From positions 1 through 64,000 of the forward strand of contig NZ_LN929758.1 in NCBI RefSeq assembly GCF_001493375.1: a stretch of DNA of 64,000 nucleotides, given 5' to 3'. The notes under the pieces are model-generated. The model made no database searches. It was not told the origin of the DNA and saw only the letters and a program-made list of their open reading frames with translations. The stretch is from Streptomyces specialis (lineage in GTDB: Bacteria; Actinomycetota; Actinomycetes; Streptomycetales; Streptomycetaceae). How positions within the stretch are numbered: position 1 is the first letter of the stretch; every line of letters starts with the position of its first letter. Below are positions 1 to 7,712 of the stretch, piece after piece. The translations under genes and the position numbers were made by a program.

Positions 1-102
1 TCGTGGTTCCGGTCTGCCCGCAGTCTGCCCCCGAGCCGACAGCACAGCCGGACGACTTCCGTACCGGCTCGGGGGCAGACTGCGGGCAGACCGGAACCAC
101 GA
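1..102. repeat. Perfect 38-bp inverted repeat with 26-base loop
   Basis: Bases 1-38 are the exact reverse complement of 65-102, with bases 39-64 between them. The arm is unusually long and perfect, is GC-rich, and starts at the first base of the window. No U-rich tail follows, so it is not a typical terminator. It could be a real cruciform or regulatory hairpin, or a fold-back artefact at a contig end, which is plausible because other assembly artefacts occur in this sequence. Confidence 0.9.
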
Positions 103-398
103 CGCTGACAGACAGCGCACCCCCCGTACGCGACCGGCCTGGCGCCCCGCGATCCGCGTGGCGCCAGTCGACCGCCGGAAATGCTTCCCCACGGTTCGGA
201 TCCGGGTCAACCGCATTTTTCGAGCCGAGAGATCAATTCCGGCCAGACCTGTGGGGGCTGTACCGAGCCCCCGCCCGGCAGGGCAGTATGGGGTACGCGC
301 GCCACACGTCGCGGCCCGGAGCGGGCGGTCGGCGATCCCCGCGCGGAGGGAACAGTCGGGCCGCCTCGCAGCGCGCCCGGTCACCGGGAGGAAAAGCG
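103..398. other. Leader region upstream of mbtH, no gene seen
   Basis: This stretch before the MbtH gene has no convincing reading frame. It holds a weak hairpin, GGGGGCT at 253-259 pairing with AGCCCCC at 266-272, with no U-run after it. An AT-richer patch near 210-240 could carry a promoter, but no clear -35/-10 pair stands out. Confidence 0.5.
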
Positions 399-635
399 AT
401 GACCAACCCGTTCGATGACGTTGACGGACGCTTTCTGGTGCTGGTGAACGACGAGCGCCAGTACTCGCTCTGGCCGAGCTTCGCCGAGGTGCCCGAGGGC
501 TGGTCGGTCGAACTCGAAGAGAGCGATCACCAGACCTGCGTCGATTACATTGAGCGAAACTGGACAGACATGCGACCGCAAAGCCTGGTGGACGCCATGG
601 AGGCGGACGCCGCCGCCCGGTCCACCACCACCTGA
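399..635 (+). CDS. MbtH-like protein
   Basis: This 78-residue protein begins [19 protein letters not shown] and keeps the family hallmarks: the N-terminal NPFDD, the SLWP motif, and a C-terminal WTDMRP-Q-L segment. MbtH proteins bind the adenylation domains of non-ribosomal peptide synthetases and are needed for their folding or activity in the cytoplasm. The ATG at 399 follows a good GGGAGGAAAAG ribosome site. No NRPS is visible in the window, so its partner must lie upstream or elsewhere. The next gene is about 230 bases downstream, and that gap shows no further gene. The family call is very secure; the partner is unknown. Confidence 0.95.
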   Translation: MTNPFDDVDGRFLVLVNDERQYSLWPSFAEVPEGWSVELEESDHQTCVDYIERNWTDMRPQSLVDAMEADAAARSTTT

Positions 636-864
636 CCTCGGCCATCGCTCCGAGGCCGCCCCCCGGGCGCCCCGGAGCGGGACACGCCGACCTCATGGCG
701 GCGGCACACGGTCCGCGAGCGGAGCTGCCCGCGGACCGGTACGGCGGTCGCCGAACGTCGGCGCCGGGCTCTCTCCTCGGCCGCCGTGAGCCGGCCGCGC
801 GACATCCGGACCCTTCGTCCGGCATGCCCTGACACGTGGCGCCATCACACCGCGGGGGAACCCT

Positions 865-2151
865 GTGCCCAGTGAGGCACTTCTGAACACACCACACCAC
901 AGCCTGATCTGTCCGGTGTGCGCTTGGCGGACCGACGATGACGGCCTGCTGCTCGACTGTCCGGGCGCGCATGAGCGGGCACTCCTGCAAGTCGAGTACA
1001 GGGCACGGAGATTCACACCCGACCCGGCCCGGACGGGCCTCTTCCGCTATCGCGACTGGCTGCCGGTGCGGCGGGAGTTCCCCGAGGCGGGGGGAACGGT
1101 CACCTACCGCAGTACCGGACTCGCCGGATCTCTCCGCCTGCGCGACCTGTGGATCGCGTTCAACGGCTACTGGCCGGAACGGGCCTGCGCCCTGGAGACG
1201 GGAACGTTCAAGGAGCTGGAGGCGTTCTGCGTGCTGGCCCGGCTGCCGGACGACCCGCCGCCCCTGGTCCTGTCCTCGGCCGGCAACACCGCGGCGGCCT
1301 TCGCCGTTCTCGCCTCCCGCTACCGTGTGCCGTGCGTCATCGTCGTCCCCGCGTCCGGTCTCGGCACGCTCGCGCTGCGCGAGCCGCTGGCGCCGTGCGT
1401 GCGGCTGGTCGCGCTCGAACAGGCCGACTACTCCGACGCGATCCTGTTCGCCGACGCGCTCTCCGGCGCGCTCGGCGGCGCGCTCGAAGGCGGCACCAGG
1501 AACGTCGCCCGGCGGGCCGGACTCGCCACGGTGCTGCTGTCGGCGATCGAGGCCATGCCGGGGATGCCCGACTTCTACTTCCAGGCGGTCGGCAGCGGCG
1601 CGGGCGCGATCGGCGTCCACGAGGCGGCGCGCAGACTGGTGGACGCCGGTACCGGTCAGGTCCCGCCACGGCTGATGCTATGCCAGAACGCGTTCCCGGC
1701 GCCGCTGTACGACGCCTGGCGGGGCAACCGGCCCCGGCAGGCCGCCCCGTCCGCCCCGCTGAGGGCGTTCGCGCCCGAACTGACCAACCGGCACCCGCCG
1801 TACGCGGCGTCCGGCGGGGTGCGCGACTGCCTCGTCGAGAGCGGCGGGGACCTGATGATCGCCGATCACGCGGCTGCCGACGCGGCCAGGGACCTGTTCG
1901 CCGACGTCGAGCACATCGACATCGAACCGGCCGCCGCCGTCGCCGTCGCCTGCCTGCGCGAGGCGGTGGGCGACGGGACCGTGCCCCGCGACGCGACGGT
2001 GCTCCTCAACATCACCGGAGGCGGCCGACGCAGGATCGCGCAGCACGCCGCGCTGTCCCCGGCCGATCCGGTGACCGTCGTCCCGGCCGCCGACTGGCAC
2101 GCCGGTGAACTCCCGACCGACCTGCTGCGCACCTGCGCGGTGCTGCGGTGA
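865..2151 (+). CDS. PLP-dependent fold-type II enzyme, cysteate/threonine synthase-like
   Basis: This 428-residue protein has the layout of the tryptophan-synthase-beta/threonine-synthase superfamily. A CPVC segment near residues 16-19 resembles the small N-terminal Cys-containing region of threonine and cysteate synthases. TGTFKELE around residue 116 supplies the likely PLP lysine, SSAGNTAAAF near 138-146 is the PLP-contacting Asn loop, and a Gly-rich VGSGAGAIG loop would bind the cofactor phosphate. The sequence between, such as the LWIAFNGYWPER segment, looks closer to archaeal-type cysteate synthases than to housekeeping ThrC, but that subfamily call is from memory. It may make an unusual amino acid building block for an upstream peptide cluster, given the MbtH gene next to it. 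GTG start. Confidence 0.7.
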   Translation: MPSEALLNTPHHSLICPVCAWRTDDDGLLLDCPGAHERALLQVEYRARRFTPDPARTGLFRYRDWLPVRREFPEAGGTVTYRSTGLAGSLRLRDLWIAFNGYWPERACALETGTFKELEAFCVLARLPDDPPPLVLSSAGNTAAAFAVLASRYRVPCVIVVPASGLGTLALREPLAPCVRLVALEQADYSDAILFADALSGALGGALEGGTRNVARRAGLATVLLSAIEAMPGMPDFYFQAVGSGAGAIGVHEAARRLVDAGTGQVPPRLMLCQNAFPAPLYDAWRGNRPRQAAPSAPLRAFAPELTNRHPPYAASGGVRDCLVESGGDLMIADHAAADAARDLFADVEHIDIEPAAAVAVACLREAVGDGTVPRDATVLLNITGGGRRRIAQHAALSPADPVTVVPAADWHAGELPTDLLRTCAVLR

Positions 2152-2294
2152 ACGTCAACCGGCGCACCGGGGAACCGCCCCCGGTCACACGCTGACATGT
2201 GGCTAGACTGAGCGGCGCGTCACCGTACAGCTACCGCTCGACATCCTGCGCAGGACGCTTGACGCCCTGCGCTGACGAGGGGAGAGGACCGGGC

Positions 2295-3167
2295 GTGAGA
2301 CTGCGCGGCATTGGCAAGCGCTACCAACGGCAGGCATGGGTCCTCGCCGATGTGGACGTGGATCTGCCCCCCGGCGAGCTGATCGCGTTCAGCGGCGGCA
2401 ACGGATCGGGGAAGTCGACACTGCTGAGAATCCTCGTCGGTGTCACGCGGCCGACCACGGGCCAGGTGCTGGACCGCCCGGCCCGCGTCGGTTACGTTCC
2501 CGACCGCTTCCCGCCCGACGAGCGGATGTCGGCGCACAGCTACCTGACCCATATGGGGCGTGTCAGCGGCCTGCGGAGCGCGGCGGCGAGCCGACGCGCC
2601 GAGGAGCTGCTGGAGCGGCTCGCCCTCGTCGGCGGCGCCGACACGGCGCTGCGCACGCTGTCCAAGGGAAACGCGCAGAAGGTCGCCCTGGCCCAGGCGC
2701 TGATGATCCCGCCGCGACTGCTCGTCCTGGACGAGCCCTGGTCCGGGCTGGACAGCTCGGCGCACGGCGTCCTGGCGGAGATCATGGCCGAGACCACCAG
2801 GGCCGGCGGCACCGTCGTGTTCACCGACCACCGTGAGTCGGTGGTCCAGGCGAACGCGACACGGATCTACCGGGTCGCCCGGGGAAAGGTGACCGCCGAC
2901 CCGGAGTCCGCGAGCGCGGCGCGGCCGGAGGAGACCCGGATCGTGTTCCGAGCACCGGTGAACGAGTACGGGATTCCCCGCACCGCGGACTGGCACGCGT
3001 TCGCCGGCGTCCTCACCGCGCGGGCCGACGGCGCGTCCGTGACGGTCCACGTCACCAGCGCACGCGCCGACGAGCTGGTCCTGGCGGCGCTGCACGACGG
3101 TTGGTCGCTGGTGGAAGCTGGCCAGGTGAACACTCCACGGGCCGCTGTCCTCGGTGGTGCCTCATGA
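2295..3167 (+). CDS. ABC transporter ATP-binding protein
   Basis: This is the ATPase of an ABC exporter, about 290 residues. Walker A GGNGSGKST lies at residues 34-42, a degenerate signature LSKGNAQKV at 122-130 (LSKGN in place of LSGGQ), Walker B LLVLDEP at 142-148, and the switch His in TDHR near 179. The frame is open upstream to 2199, but GTG at 2295 is preferred because GGGGAGAGG sits just before it and homology starts there with VRLRGIGKRYQ. The C-terminal 90 residues form an extra domain beyond the ATPase core. Its stop overlaps the start of the permease (ATGA), so the two are translationally coupled and probably form one exporter. The substrate is unknown. Confidence 0.9.
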   Translation: MRLRGIGKRYQRQAWVLADVDVDLPPGELIAFSGGNGSGKSTLLRILVGVTRPTTGQVLDRPARVGYVPDRFPPDERMSAHSYLTHMGRVSGLRSAAASRRAEELLERLALVGGADTALRTLSKGNAQKVALAQALMIPPRLLVLDEPWSGLDSSAHGVLAEIMAETTRAGGTVVFTDHRESVVQANATRIYRVARGKVTADPESASAARPEETRIVFRAPVNEYGIPRTADWHAFAGVLTARADGASVTVHVTSARADELVLAALHDGWSLVEAGQVNTPRAAVLGGAS

Positions 3168-3823
3168 TCGCGCTGTTCCGCTACACCATGGCGGCCATGC
3201 TGCATTCGCAGCGCTACATCCCCCCGCTGCTGCTGTTCGTCGGCGTGGCGTTCGTCTTCACCGGGAGTTCCGGTTCATTGCCGGTGGCGGCGATCTACGG
3301 CCCCGTCTCGGGGGCGCTTTTCGTCTCCTCGGTCTGGCTGACCGTCACACTGGTCAACGCCGAGGACCCCGTACGGCGTGTCATCGCCGTGGTCCACGCC
3401 GGCCGGTCTCGTTCGGTGCTCGTCGCGACCGTACTGGCCGCCCTGGCCACGAGCCTGCTGGTCTCCGCCCTGATGCTCTTCCTGCCACTGGTGGTGGGCG
3501 ACCACGCCATCACCCTCGACGACATCCTGGTCGGCGTCCTGGCCATGCTGACGGGCGCGAGCACCGGCGTGGCGATCGGCCTGATCGTCTCCCGCCTGGT
3601 GATCCGCCGCACCGGCCACGCGGTCATCGCGGCCCTGATCCTCATGTCGGTCGTGAGCTTCCCCCAGGACCTCCCCCCGATCAACCGGCTGATCCGCCTC
3701 CTGGCGCACACGCCGGACGCCCCCGACCTGCTCCTCGGCACGGCAGGCTGCGCGGCCGTCGCACTGGCGGCACTGACGGCGAGCACCCTGATCACCGACG
3801 CCGTAGCCGACCGCCGAGACTGA
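3164..3823 (+). CDS. ABC transporter permease, six membrane segments
   Basis: This 219-residue membrane protein has about six hydrophobic segments (around residues 18-35, 45-60, 80-105, 118-145, 155-175 and 190-212). Its ATG overlaps the stop of the upstream ATPase gene by four bases, which makes it the obvious partner subunit. I recognise no specific substrate family. It is short and resembles ABC-2-like half-permeases found next to single ATPase genes in actinomycetes. Its role with the PLP enzyme and MbtH upstream (export or self-resistance) is only inferred. Confidence 0.8.
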   Translation: MIALFRYTMAAMLHSQRYIPPLLLFVGVAFVFTGSSGSLPVAAIYGPVSGALFVSSVWLTVTLVNAEDPVRRVIAVVHAGRSRSVLVATVLAALATSLLVSALMLFLPLVVGDHAITLDDILVGVLAMLTGASTGVAIGLIVSRLVIRRTGHAVIAALILMSVVSFPQDLPPINRLIRLLAHTPDAPDLLLGTAGCAAVALAALTASTLITDAVADRRD

Positions 3824-3886
3824 CCACCGCCCCGGCAGGGCCGTCCATCCGGCAGATCCGCTGATCCGATGCGGTGCCCCAGGGGC

Positions 3887-4579
3887 TCATACGAGGGAGC
3901 GCAGGATCCCCCGTGGCCAGTGGCCGAGCCAGAAGGCGACAGTGGAGGGCTGGTCCTGGTGCTGGGTGGATCCGTCGTGGGGGTGGAGTTCGGTCGGTGC
4001 GAGGTAACCCTCGCCGGGGTCGAGGCGGATCCGGACGCAGCGCAGCGGATGATCGGCCGCGTAGGCGCGGAGGTCGTCGGTGTGAGGGTGGCGGGCGCGG
4101 GCGATGGTACGTATATCGGCGTCGCCGAGGATCAGGTAGCGGGCCCCTGGGCCGAGGTTGTAGCAGAGGCGCCGCCGGGCCTGATGCCGGGTGGAGCAGG
4201 GAAGTTTGTCCCAGTTGTCGATGTGAAGGCCGATACGGCGACCGGTGGCACGGTTCAGCGTGGTGGTCAGCGCGCCGGGCGGACTCTGGGCATGGCCGAG
4301 GTACTGGGCATGCGAGTCCCCAAGGGACTCAGGCAGCCCGGCGAGGGCAGCGGGGGCCGGTGCGTCGGGAAGGGCGACGAGTTCGGTGAGGGTACCGACG
4401 GGCCCCATGCCATCCGCTGCGAAAGCTTCGGCATGATCTCCCGTGAGGGGCTGCCAGGGCTCGGTGGGGATGACGGCCCCGTCTTCGTATTCGGGGTGGC
4501 CCCATACTGGTCGGGCGATGGCGGTTTCGCAGCGTTGCCTCAGAGCGGTGAAGCGCGTGAACGCGATTCTCAGACCCAT
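3887..4579 (-). CDS. Probable 2OG-Fe(II) oxygenase of a cyclophane RiPP operon
   Basis: This 230-residue protein is the last gene of the RiPP operon, starting three bases after the pentapeptide-repeat gene stops. GLHIDNWD at 118-124 gives an H-x-D pair (H119, D121). The segment PGEGYLAPTELHPHDGST near 188-205 offers a distal His (H199 or H201), consistent with an Fe(II)/2-oxoglutarate facial triad. The fold assignment rests on these motifs and on context: radical-SAM cyclophane peptide clusters often carry such an oxygenase (the YhhC type), which hydroxylates the modified peptide. If correct, it would act after the maturase on the Asp/Asn-rich core. Alternatively it is a non-catalytic accessory protein. 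The motif is clear; the substrate is inferred. Confidence 0.6.
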   Translation of the reverse strand: MGLRIAFTRFTALRQRCETAIARPVWGHPEYEDGAVIPTEPWQPLTGDHAEAFAADGMGPVGTLTELVALPDAPAPAALAGLPESLGDSHAQYLGHAQSPPGALTTTLNRATGRRIGLHIDNWDKLPCSTRHQARRRLCYNLGPGARYLILGDADIRTIARARHPHTDDLRAYAADHPLRCVRIRLDPGEGYLAPTELHPHDGSTQHQDQPSTVAFWLGHWPRGILRSLV

Positions 4580-4582
4580 GGG

Positions 4583-5272
4583 CTACTCCGGATCGTCAAG
4601 GGTGTCGGCGAAGACGATGCCCAGTTCGGCGGTCAAAGCGTGGGCGAGTTCCGCCTGCTGGGGGCGGTCGATGATGACCTCCTTCAGGGCGGGAATCCCA
4701 CGGAGGGCGGACAGATCGTTCCCGCGCAGGTCCGTGTCGCGGTAGGTACCCGCGTCGAACTCGGTCAGGTGCAGCCCGCATCCCTCGAAGTGGCTGCCGG
4801 AAAGATCGCATCGGTGGAACGCGGCTTCGGTGAGGGTGCACTTGACGAAGGCCAGGGGGCCCGACGCCCGCACCTGATCGAAGGTGGCGTAGTCGAGCCT
4901 GCACCCTTCGAAGAGAACGTTGTCGAGGGTGAGTTGTTCGAGCGCGGCGCCCATGAGCCGACAGTTGCGGAAGACGATGCGGGACAGCTTGCTCCCGGAC
5001 CAGTGCAGAGAGCCGAGATCACAGCCGTCGAACTCGACGGAGTCCACCCGCAAGCCGTCGAGGCGGACGCGCTGCGCGGAGAGGCCGCTGATGCGGCCGG
5101 TGACGAGATGGGCCTGGGTGAGGTCGAGTTCACGCAGACTGGCGTCGGCGTACCGGAAGTCCTGAACGGTTCCCCTGCCGCCTTCGAGGGAAGCGACGTT
5201 GGACAGATACAGGTCCGGGTCGTCCAGGGCAGGCAGGGAGACTGTGATGCGGCCGAGAGTGCGGCTGTCCAT
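4583..5272 (-). CDS. Pentapeptide-repeat protein in RiPP operon
   Basis: This 229-residue protein is made of pentapeptide-type repeats, A(D/N)LXX-like units with Leu/Phe at the central position, for example FRYADASLRELDLTQAHL and SVEFDGCDLGSLHWSGSKL. They would form a right-handed quadrilateral beta-helix. It lies between the precursor gene (36 bases upstream) and the probable oxygenase gene (3 bases downstream) on the same strand, so it is part of the RiPP operon. Known roles of such proteins include binding protein partners and protecting DNA gyrase. Here it could be an immunity factor or a scaffold for the modifying enzymes; nothing in the sequence decides between them. Confidence 0.8.
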   Translation of the reverse strand: MDSRTLGRITVSLPALDDPDLYLSNVASLEGGRGTVQDFRYADASLRELDLTQAHLVTGRISGLSAQRVRLDGLRVDSVEFDGCDLGSLHWSGSKLSRIVFRNCRLMGAALEQLTLDNVLFEGCRLDYATFDQVRASGPLAFVKCTLTEAAFHRCDLSGSHFEGCGLHLTEFDAGTYRDTDLRGNDLSALRGIPALKEVIIDRPQQAELAHALTAELGIVFADTLDDPE

Positions 5273-5308
5273 GCGGGGTGCACGCTTCCTGACGGTGTGG
5301 GTGGTCGG

Positions 5309-5482
5309 TCACTTGGTTTTGTTCCAGTTGTCCCAGGTGGGGCGGTTGTCGAAGCCGATCCCGATGTTGTCCCACGTGGGCCGATTGTCGAACGAGTTCC
5401 CGGCGATCCGGTCGTGGCTGTGGGCGGTGAGATGGTCGATGACCGGGGCATCGGCGGTCGCGAGGAGTTCCAGCAGGTTCAT
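5309..5482 (-). CDS. amcA: AmcA-like precursor peptide, two FDNRPTWDN repeats
   Basis: This 57-residue peptide has an acidic/hydrophobic leader (MNLLELLATADAPVIDHLTA) and a core with two copies of FDNRPTWDN (residues 31-39 and 44-52) joined by IGIG and ending WNKTK. The aromatic-x-Asn triads (FDN, WDN, FDN, WDN) are the type of site that radical SAM maturases crosslink into three-residue cyclophanes; the end adds WNK. As I recall it, the architecture matches the family called multiple cyclophane-containing RiPP AmcA. Its ATG overlaps the maturase stop in an ATGA, and AAGGAA sits 8 bases upstream. It is too short for many gene finders. The family call is strong; the number of crosslinks is inferred. 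Confidence 0.9.
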   Translation of the reverse strand: MNLLELLATADAPVIDHLTAHSHDRIAGNSFDNRPTWDNIGIGFDNRPTWDNWNKTK

Positions 5483-6630
5483 GGTGTTTCTTCCTTCCGG
5501 ACGGTATCGGACAGTGCCGTGATGAGGGCTTGCCGTGAGGTACGGCAGTAATCGGTTTCGGTGGTGTCGAGGCGACCGTTCTCGAAGTAGCGGTTGCCGG
5601 CCTGTGCCCCCCGGCAGAAGTCGAAGAACTGGCAGGTCGCTTCGCAGGCTTGCAGGCCCGTGACGAACTCCCGGACGTACCGCAAGCGGTGAGCACCGGC
5701 GAGGATCGCGGTCAACGACTCGTCAAGGATGTTCCCGGCTTTGAAGTCGCCGTAGGGCGGGGCTTCGGTGCCCGCCAGCTCCGGGGAAAGGAGGGTGACG
5801 TCGCCGGTAACGGAGATCGTGGGGATGGGGTCGATGAGCCGGGCGGCCCACCGTTCGCCTTGCCCGGTGCGTGTGAGGTGGAGGTAGTCACCGAGGCGAG
5901 CCAGCTCGCGGATGGAGACCTCGGGATTTCGGCGGCTCCAGGCGAGAGTGCGCCGCCAGAACGTCACGGAGCGGGTCATGACCGGAGTCACCCGGTGGAC
6001 GTTGACTCCCTCGGCCTCCTCGACGTTCAGGCCGATGGTGCGGCAGCCGAGACCGGCGAGGAAGTCGAGTAACGCTTCGGGCTGCTCGATGCTTTCCGCG
6101 GTCACCACGGCGATGACGGAGAAGGGGATCCCGGCATGCCGGAGCCGGGCGATACCCCGGGTGATCCGTGTGAAGGCCGGATGTCCCTTCCGGTCGATCC
6201 GTTGCGCGTTCAGCGTGGCCGGGCCGTCGATGCTCACGCCCACGCGGAACCCGTAGCGGTTGAGGAACGCGCACCAGGCGTCGGTGATGAGCGTGGCGTT
6301 GGTCTGCACATAGTGGTGCAGCCGCTCTTGGCGCCTCAAGTCCTCGAAGGGCACGACCAGTTCGGTGAACCGGCGCAAACCGACCGCCAGGGGTTCCCCC
6401 GCGTGCCACACGAGATCCAGCCGATGTCCCGGGGAGCTTCCCGTCAACTCCACGGCCGATTTTTCCAGGGCCGTGATCACCTCGCCGGGCATGTGAGTCC
6501 TGCGGTCCCGGTTCGGGAGATAACAGTAAGTGCAATCCAGATTGCAGAAGCTGGTGGGCTGGACGACCACCGTCCGCGGCAAGGCCGCGATCCAGCGGTC
6601 GTGGGCCGATTTCGTGCTCGACCGACGCAC
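5479..6630 (-). CDS. amcB: Cyclophane-forming radical SAM/SPASM peptide maturase (AmcB-like)
   Basis: This protein of about 383 residues has the radical SAM cluster motif CNLDCTYC near residues 29-36, for the 4Fe-4S/SAM site, followed by the HAGEP segment and the GVSIDGP strand. A C-terminal SPASM-type Cys set (ACEATCQFFDFC and a final DYC) would bind auxiliary clusters. Such enzymes join an aromatic ring carbon to the beta-carbon of a nearby residue in a ribosomal peptide. It is translationally coupled to the precursor gene just downstream, which makes that peptide the substrate. The frame stays open to 6777. I chose GTG at 6630, with GAGG 11 bases before it; TTG at 6639 is also possible. 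The specific AmcB label is from memory. Confidence 0.88.
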   Translation of the reverse strand: MRRSSTKSAHDRWIAALPRTVVVQPTSFCNLDCTYCYLPNRDRRTHMPGEVITALEKSAVELTGSSPGHRLDLVWHAGEPLAVGLRRFTELVVPFEDLRRQERLHHYVQTNATLITDAWCAFLNRYGFRVGVSIDGPATLNAQRIDRKGHPAFTRITRGIARLRHAGIPFSVIAVVTAESIEQPEALLDFLAGLGCRTIGLNVEEAEGVNVHRVTPVMTRSVTFWRRTLAWSRRNPEVSIRELARLGDYLHLTRTGQGERWAARLIDPIPTISVTGDVTLLSPELAGTEAPPYGDFKAGNILDESLTAILAGAHRLRYVREFVTGLQACEATCQFFDFCRGAQAGNRYFENGRLDTTETDYCRTSRQALITALSDTVRKEETP

Positions 6631-6867
6631 GTCGTTCAATTCCTCACACCTCCACAGATCTCGCAGGCCAGTACCCGGAACCGCCACGGGCGGGCGTAGA
6701 TGTGGCTGGAGACGATGGTTCCCGCCTCCACCGGGGAAGATCGACCCGTGGCGAACGGGCGGTGGCAGTATCGGCACGCCAGGCCGAGGAGAACCTCGGG
6801 CGGTGTACGGCTGGTGGTCCCCACCGAGTCCTCCGGACAGCGGTGTCCTGCCGCGACTGAGCGGGGC

Positions 6868-7533
6868 TTACCGGGCGAGTTCTGCATCGAGATCGACCAC
6901 CGTGCAACGGCGTAGTTCAACGACGAGTTGGGACGCGAGGAACCACGGCCTGTCCCGGTGTCCGTAGGGGATGCAGCCGTCCGACCGGGCGACCAGTGAC
7001 CCGGTGGCGTCCGGACTGTAGAAGTCCCCGAAGACACCGCGCGGCCGGGGCTTGCGGGACCTGACGGCAACCGTCCGCGTCAGATGCGGACAGTGCCGCA
7101 ACGCGATGGCCGCGCACCCGAGGCAGACCGGCGGCTTCATGCAGTGCACGCCCTCGGGCCAGTCCCACGCCTCGACAACCGGGGTGGGCCGCCGAAAGAG
7201 AAAGAGCCATCCCCGGTCGGTACGACTGGCCGGGCCCGCGCACACCTGGCACAGCTTCTCCAGAAGGGCCCGGCGCTGACGGAGAGGATGGACCGAGCGG
7301 AAGTTCGGCGTGCCCCGCCCAGGTGCTTCGTCCAGCCGACTCCACAGCACGCCGTGAGCGTCGCGGTCGGCCGGTGTCTCGTCGCTGTAGCACAGTCCCG
7401 TTCCGTCACGGCGCACGGTGAGGGTGCGGACGGAGATCCGTTCCCCGCTCCAGGGCGTGATGTACGGGACGGGAATGCCCTTGGATCCCCACGCCAATGG
7501 CGGCGCCAGGAGCTTGGGGCTGTGGCCATACAC
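6868..7533 (-). CDS. Hypothetical CxxC-containing protein
   Basis: This 221-residue protein of unknown function starts at GTG 7533, which follows GGAGG with eight-base spacing; the frame is open further upstream without a better site. It contains LCQVCAGPA (CxxC) and CLGCAAIALRHC (CxxC...C), suggesting a bound zinc. It also has conserved-looking segments IPVPYITPWSGE and LCYSDETPADRD. Similar proteins are common in Streptomyces near XRE-type regulators. It is divergent from the first XRE gene and lies upstream of the RiPP operon on the same strand, separated by about 237 bases, so it need not belong to that operon. Confidence 0.7.
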   Translation of the reverse strand: MYGHSPKLLAPPLAWGSKGIPVPYITPWSGERISVRTLTVRRDGTGLCYSDETPADRDAHGVLWSRLDEAPGRGTPNFRSVHPLRQRRALLEKLCQVCAGPASRTDRGWLFLFRRPTPVVEAWDWPEGVHCMKPPVCLGCAAIALRHCPHLTRTVAVRSRKPRPRGVFGDFYSPDATGSLVARSDGCIPYGHRDRPWFLASQLVVELRRCTVVDLDAELAR

Positions 7534-7599
7534 GTCGTCAACCTCCGAGGGACGCTCACGTCGCACGCGAGTCCGTGCCGTCTCAGAAGCTTCGAACGC

Positions 7600-7712
7600 G
7601 GCGTGGCGTGGTGGAGCGGCGGATGGGGATCCCCGTTCGCCGTTCGGGGAACCTTGCCCCCTCGCGCGGACTACGCTGAGCGTGATCACTTTCCGTGCCT
7701 GCGAGGTTGCTG
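7600..7712. repeat. Upstream region of XRE cassette, copy 1 (repeated at 11121-11233)
   Basis: These 113 bases before the first XRE gene are nearly identical to 11121-11233 before the second; the only difference I saw is gagcgg versus gagtgg near the left end. Both copies include the GAGG ribosome site and presumably the promoter, so the two regulators probably share control. The repeat marks the left edge of the duplicated cassette, and homology stops abruptly at 7600 and 11121. Confidence 0.85.

Noticed and set aside
253..272. GGGGGCT/AGCCCCC hairpin as a terminator
   Set aside because: Short arms, no U-run and no convincing gene ending before it.
3869..5551. Plus-strand frame of 560 codons over the RiPP operon
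   Set aside because: The minus-strand genes have clear motifs, start sites and spacing; the plus frame has none and is a shadow.
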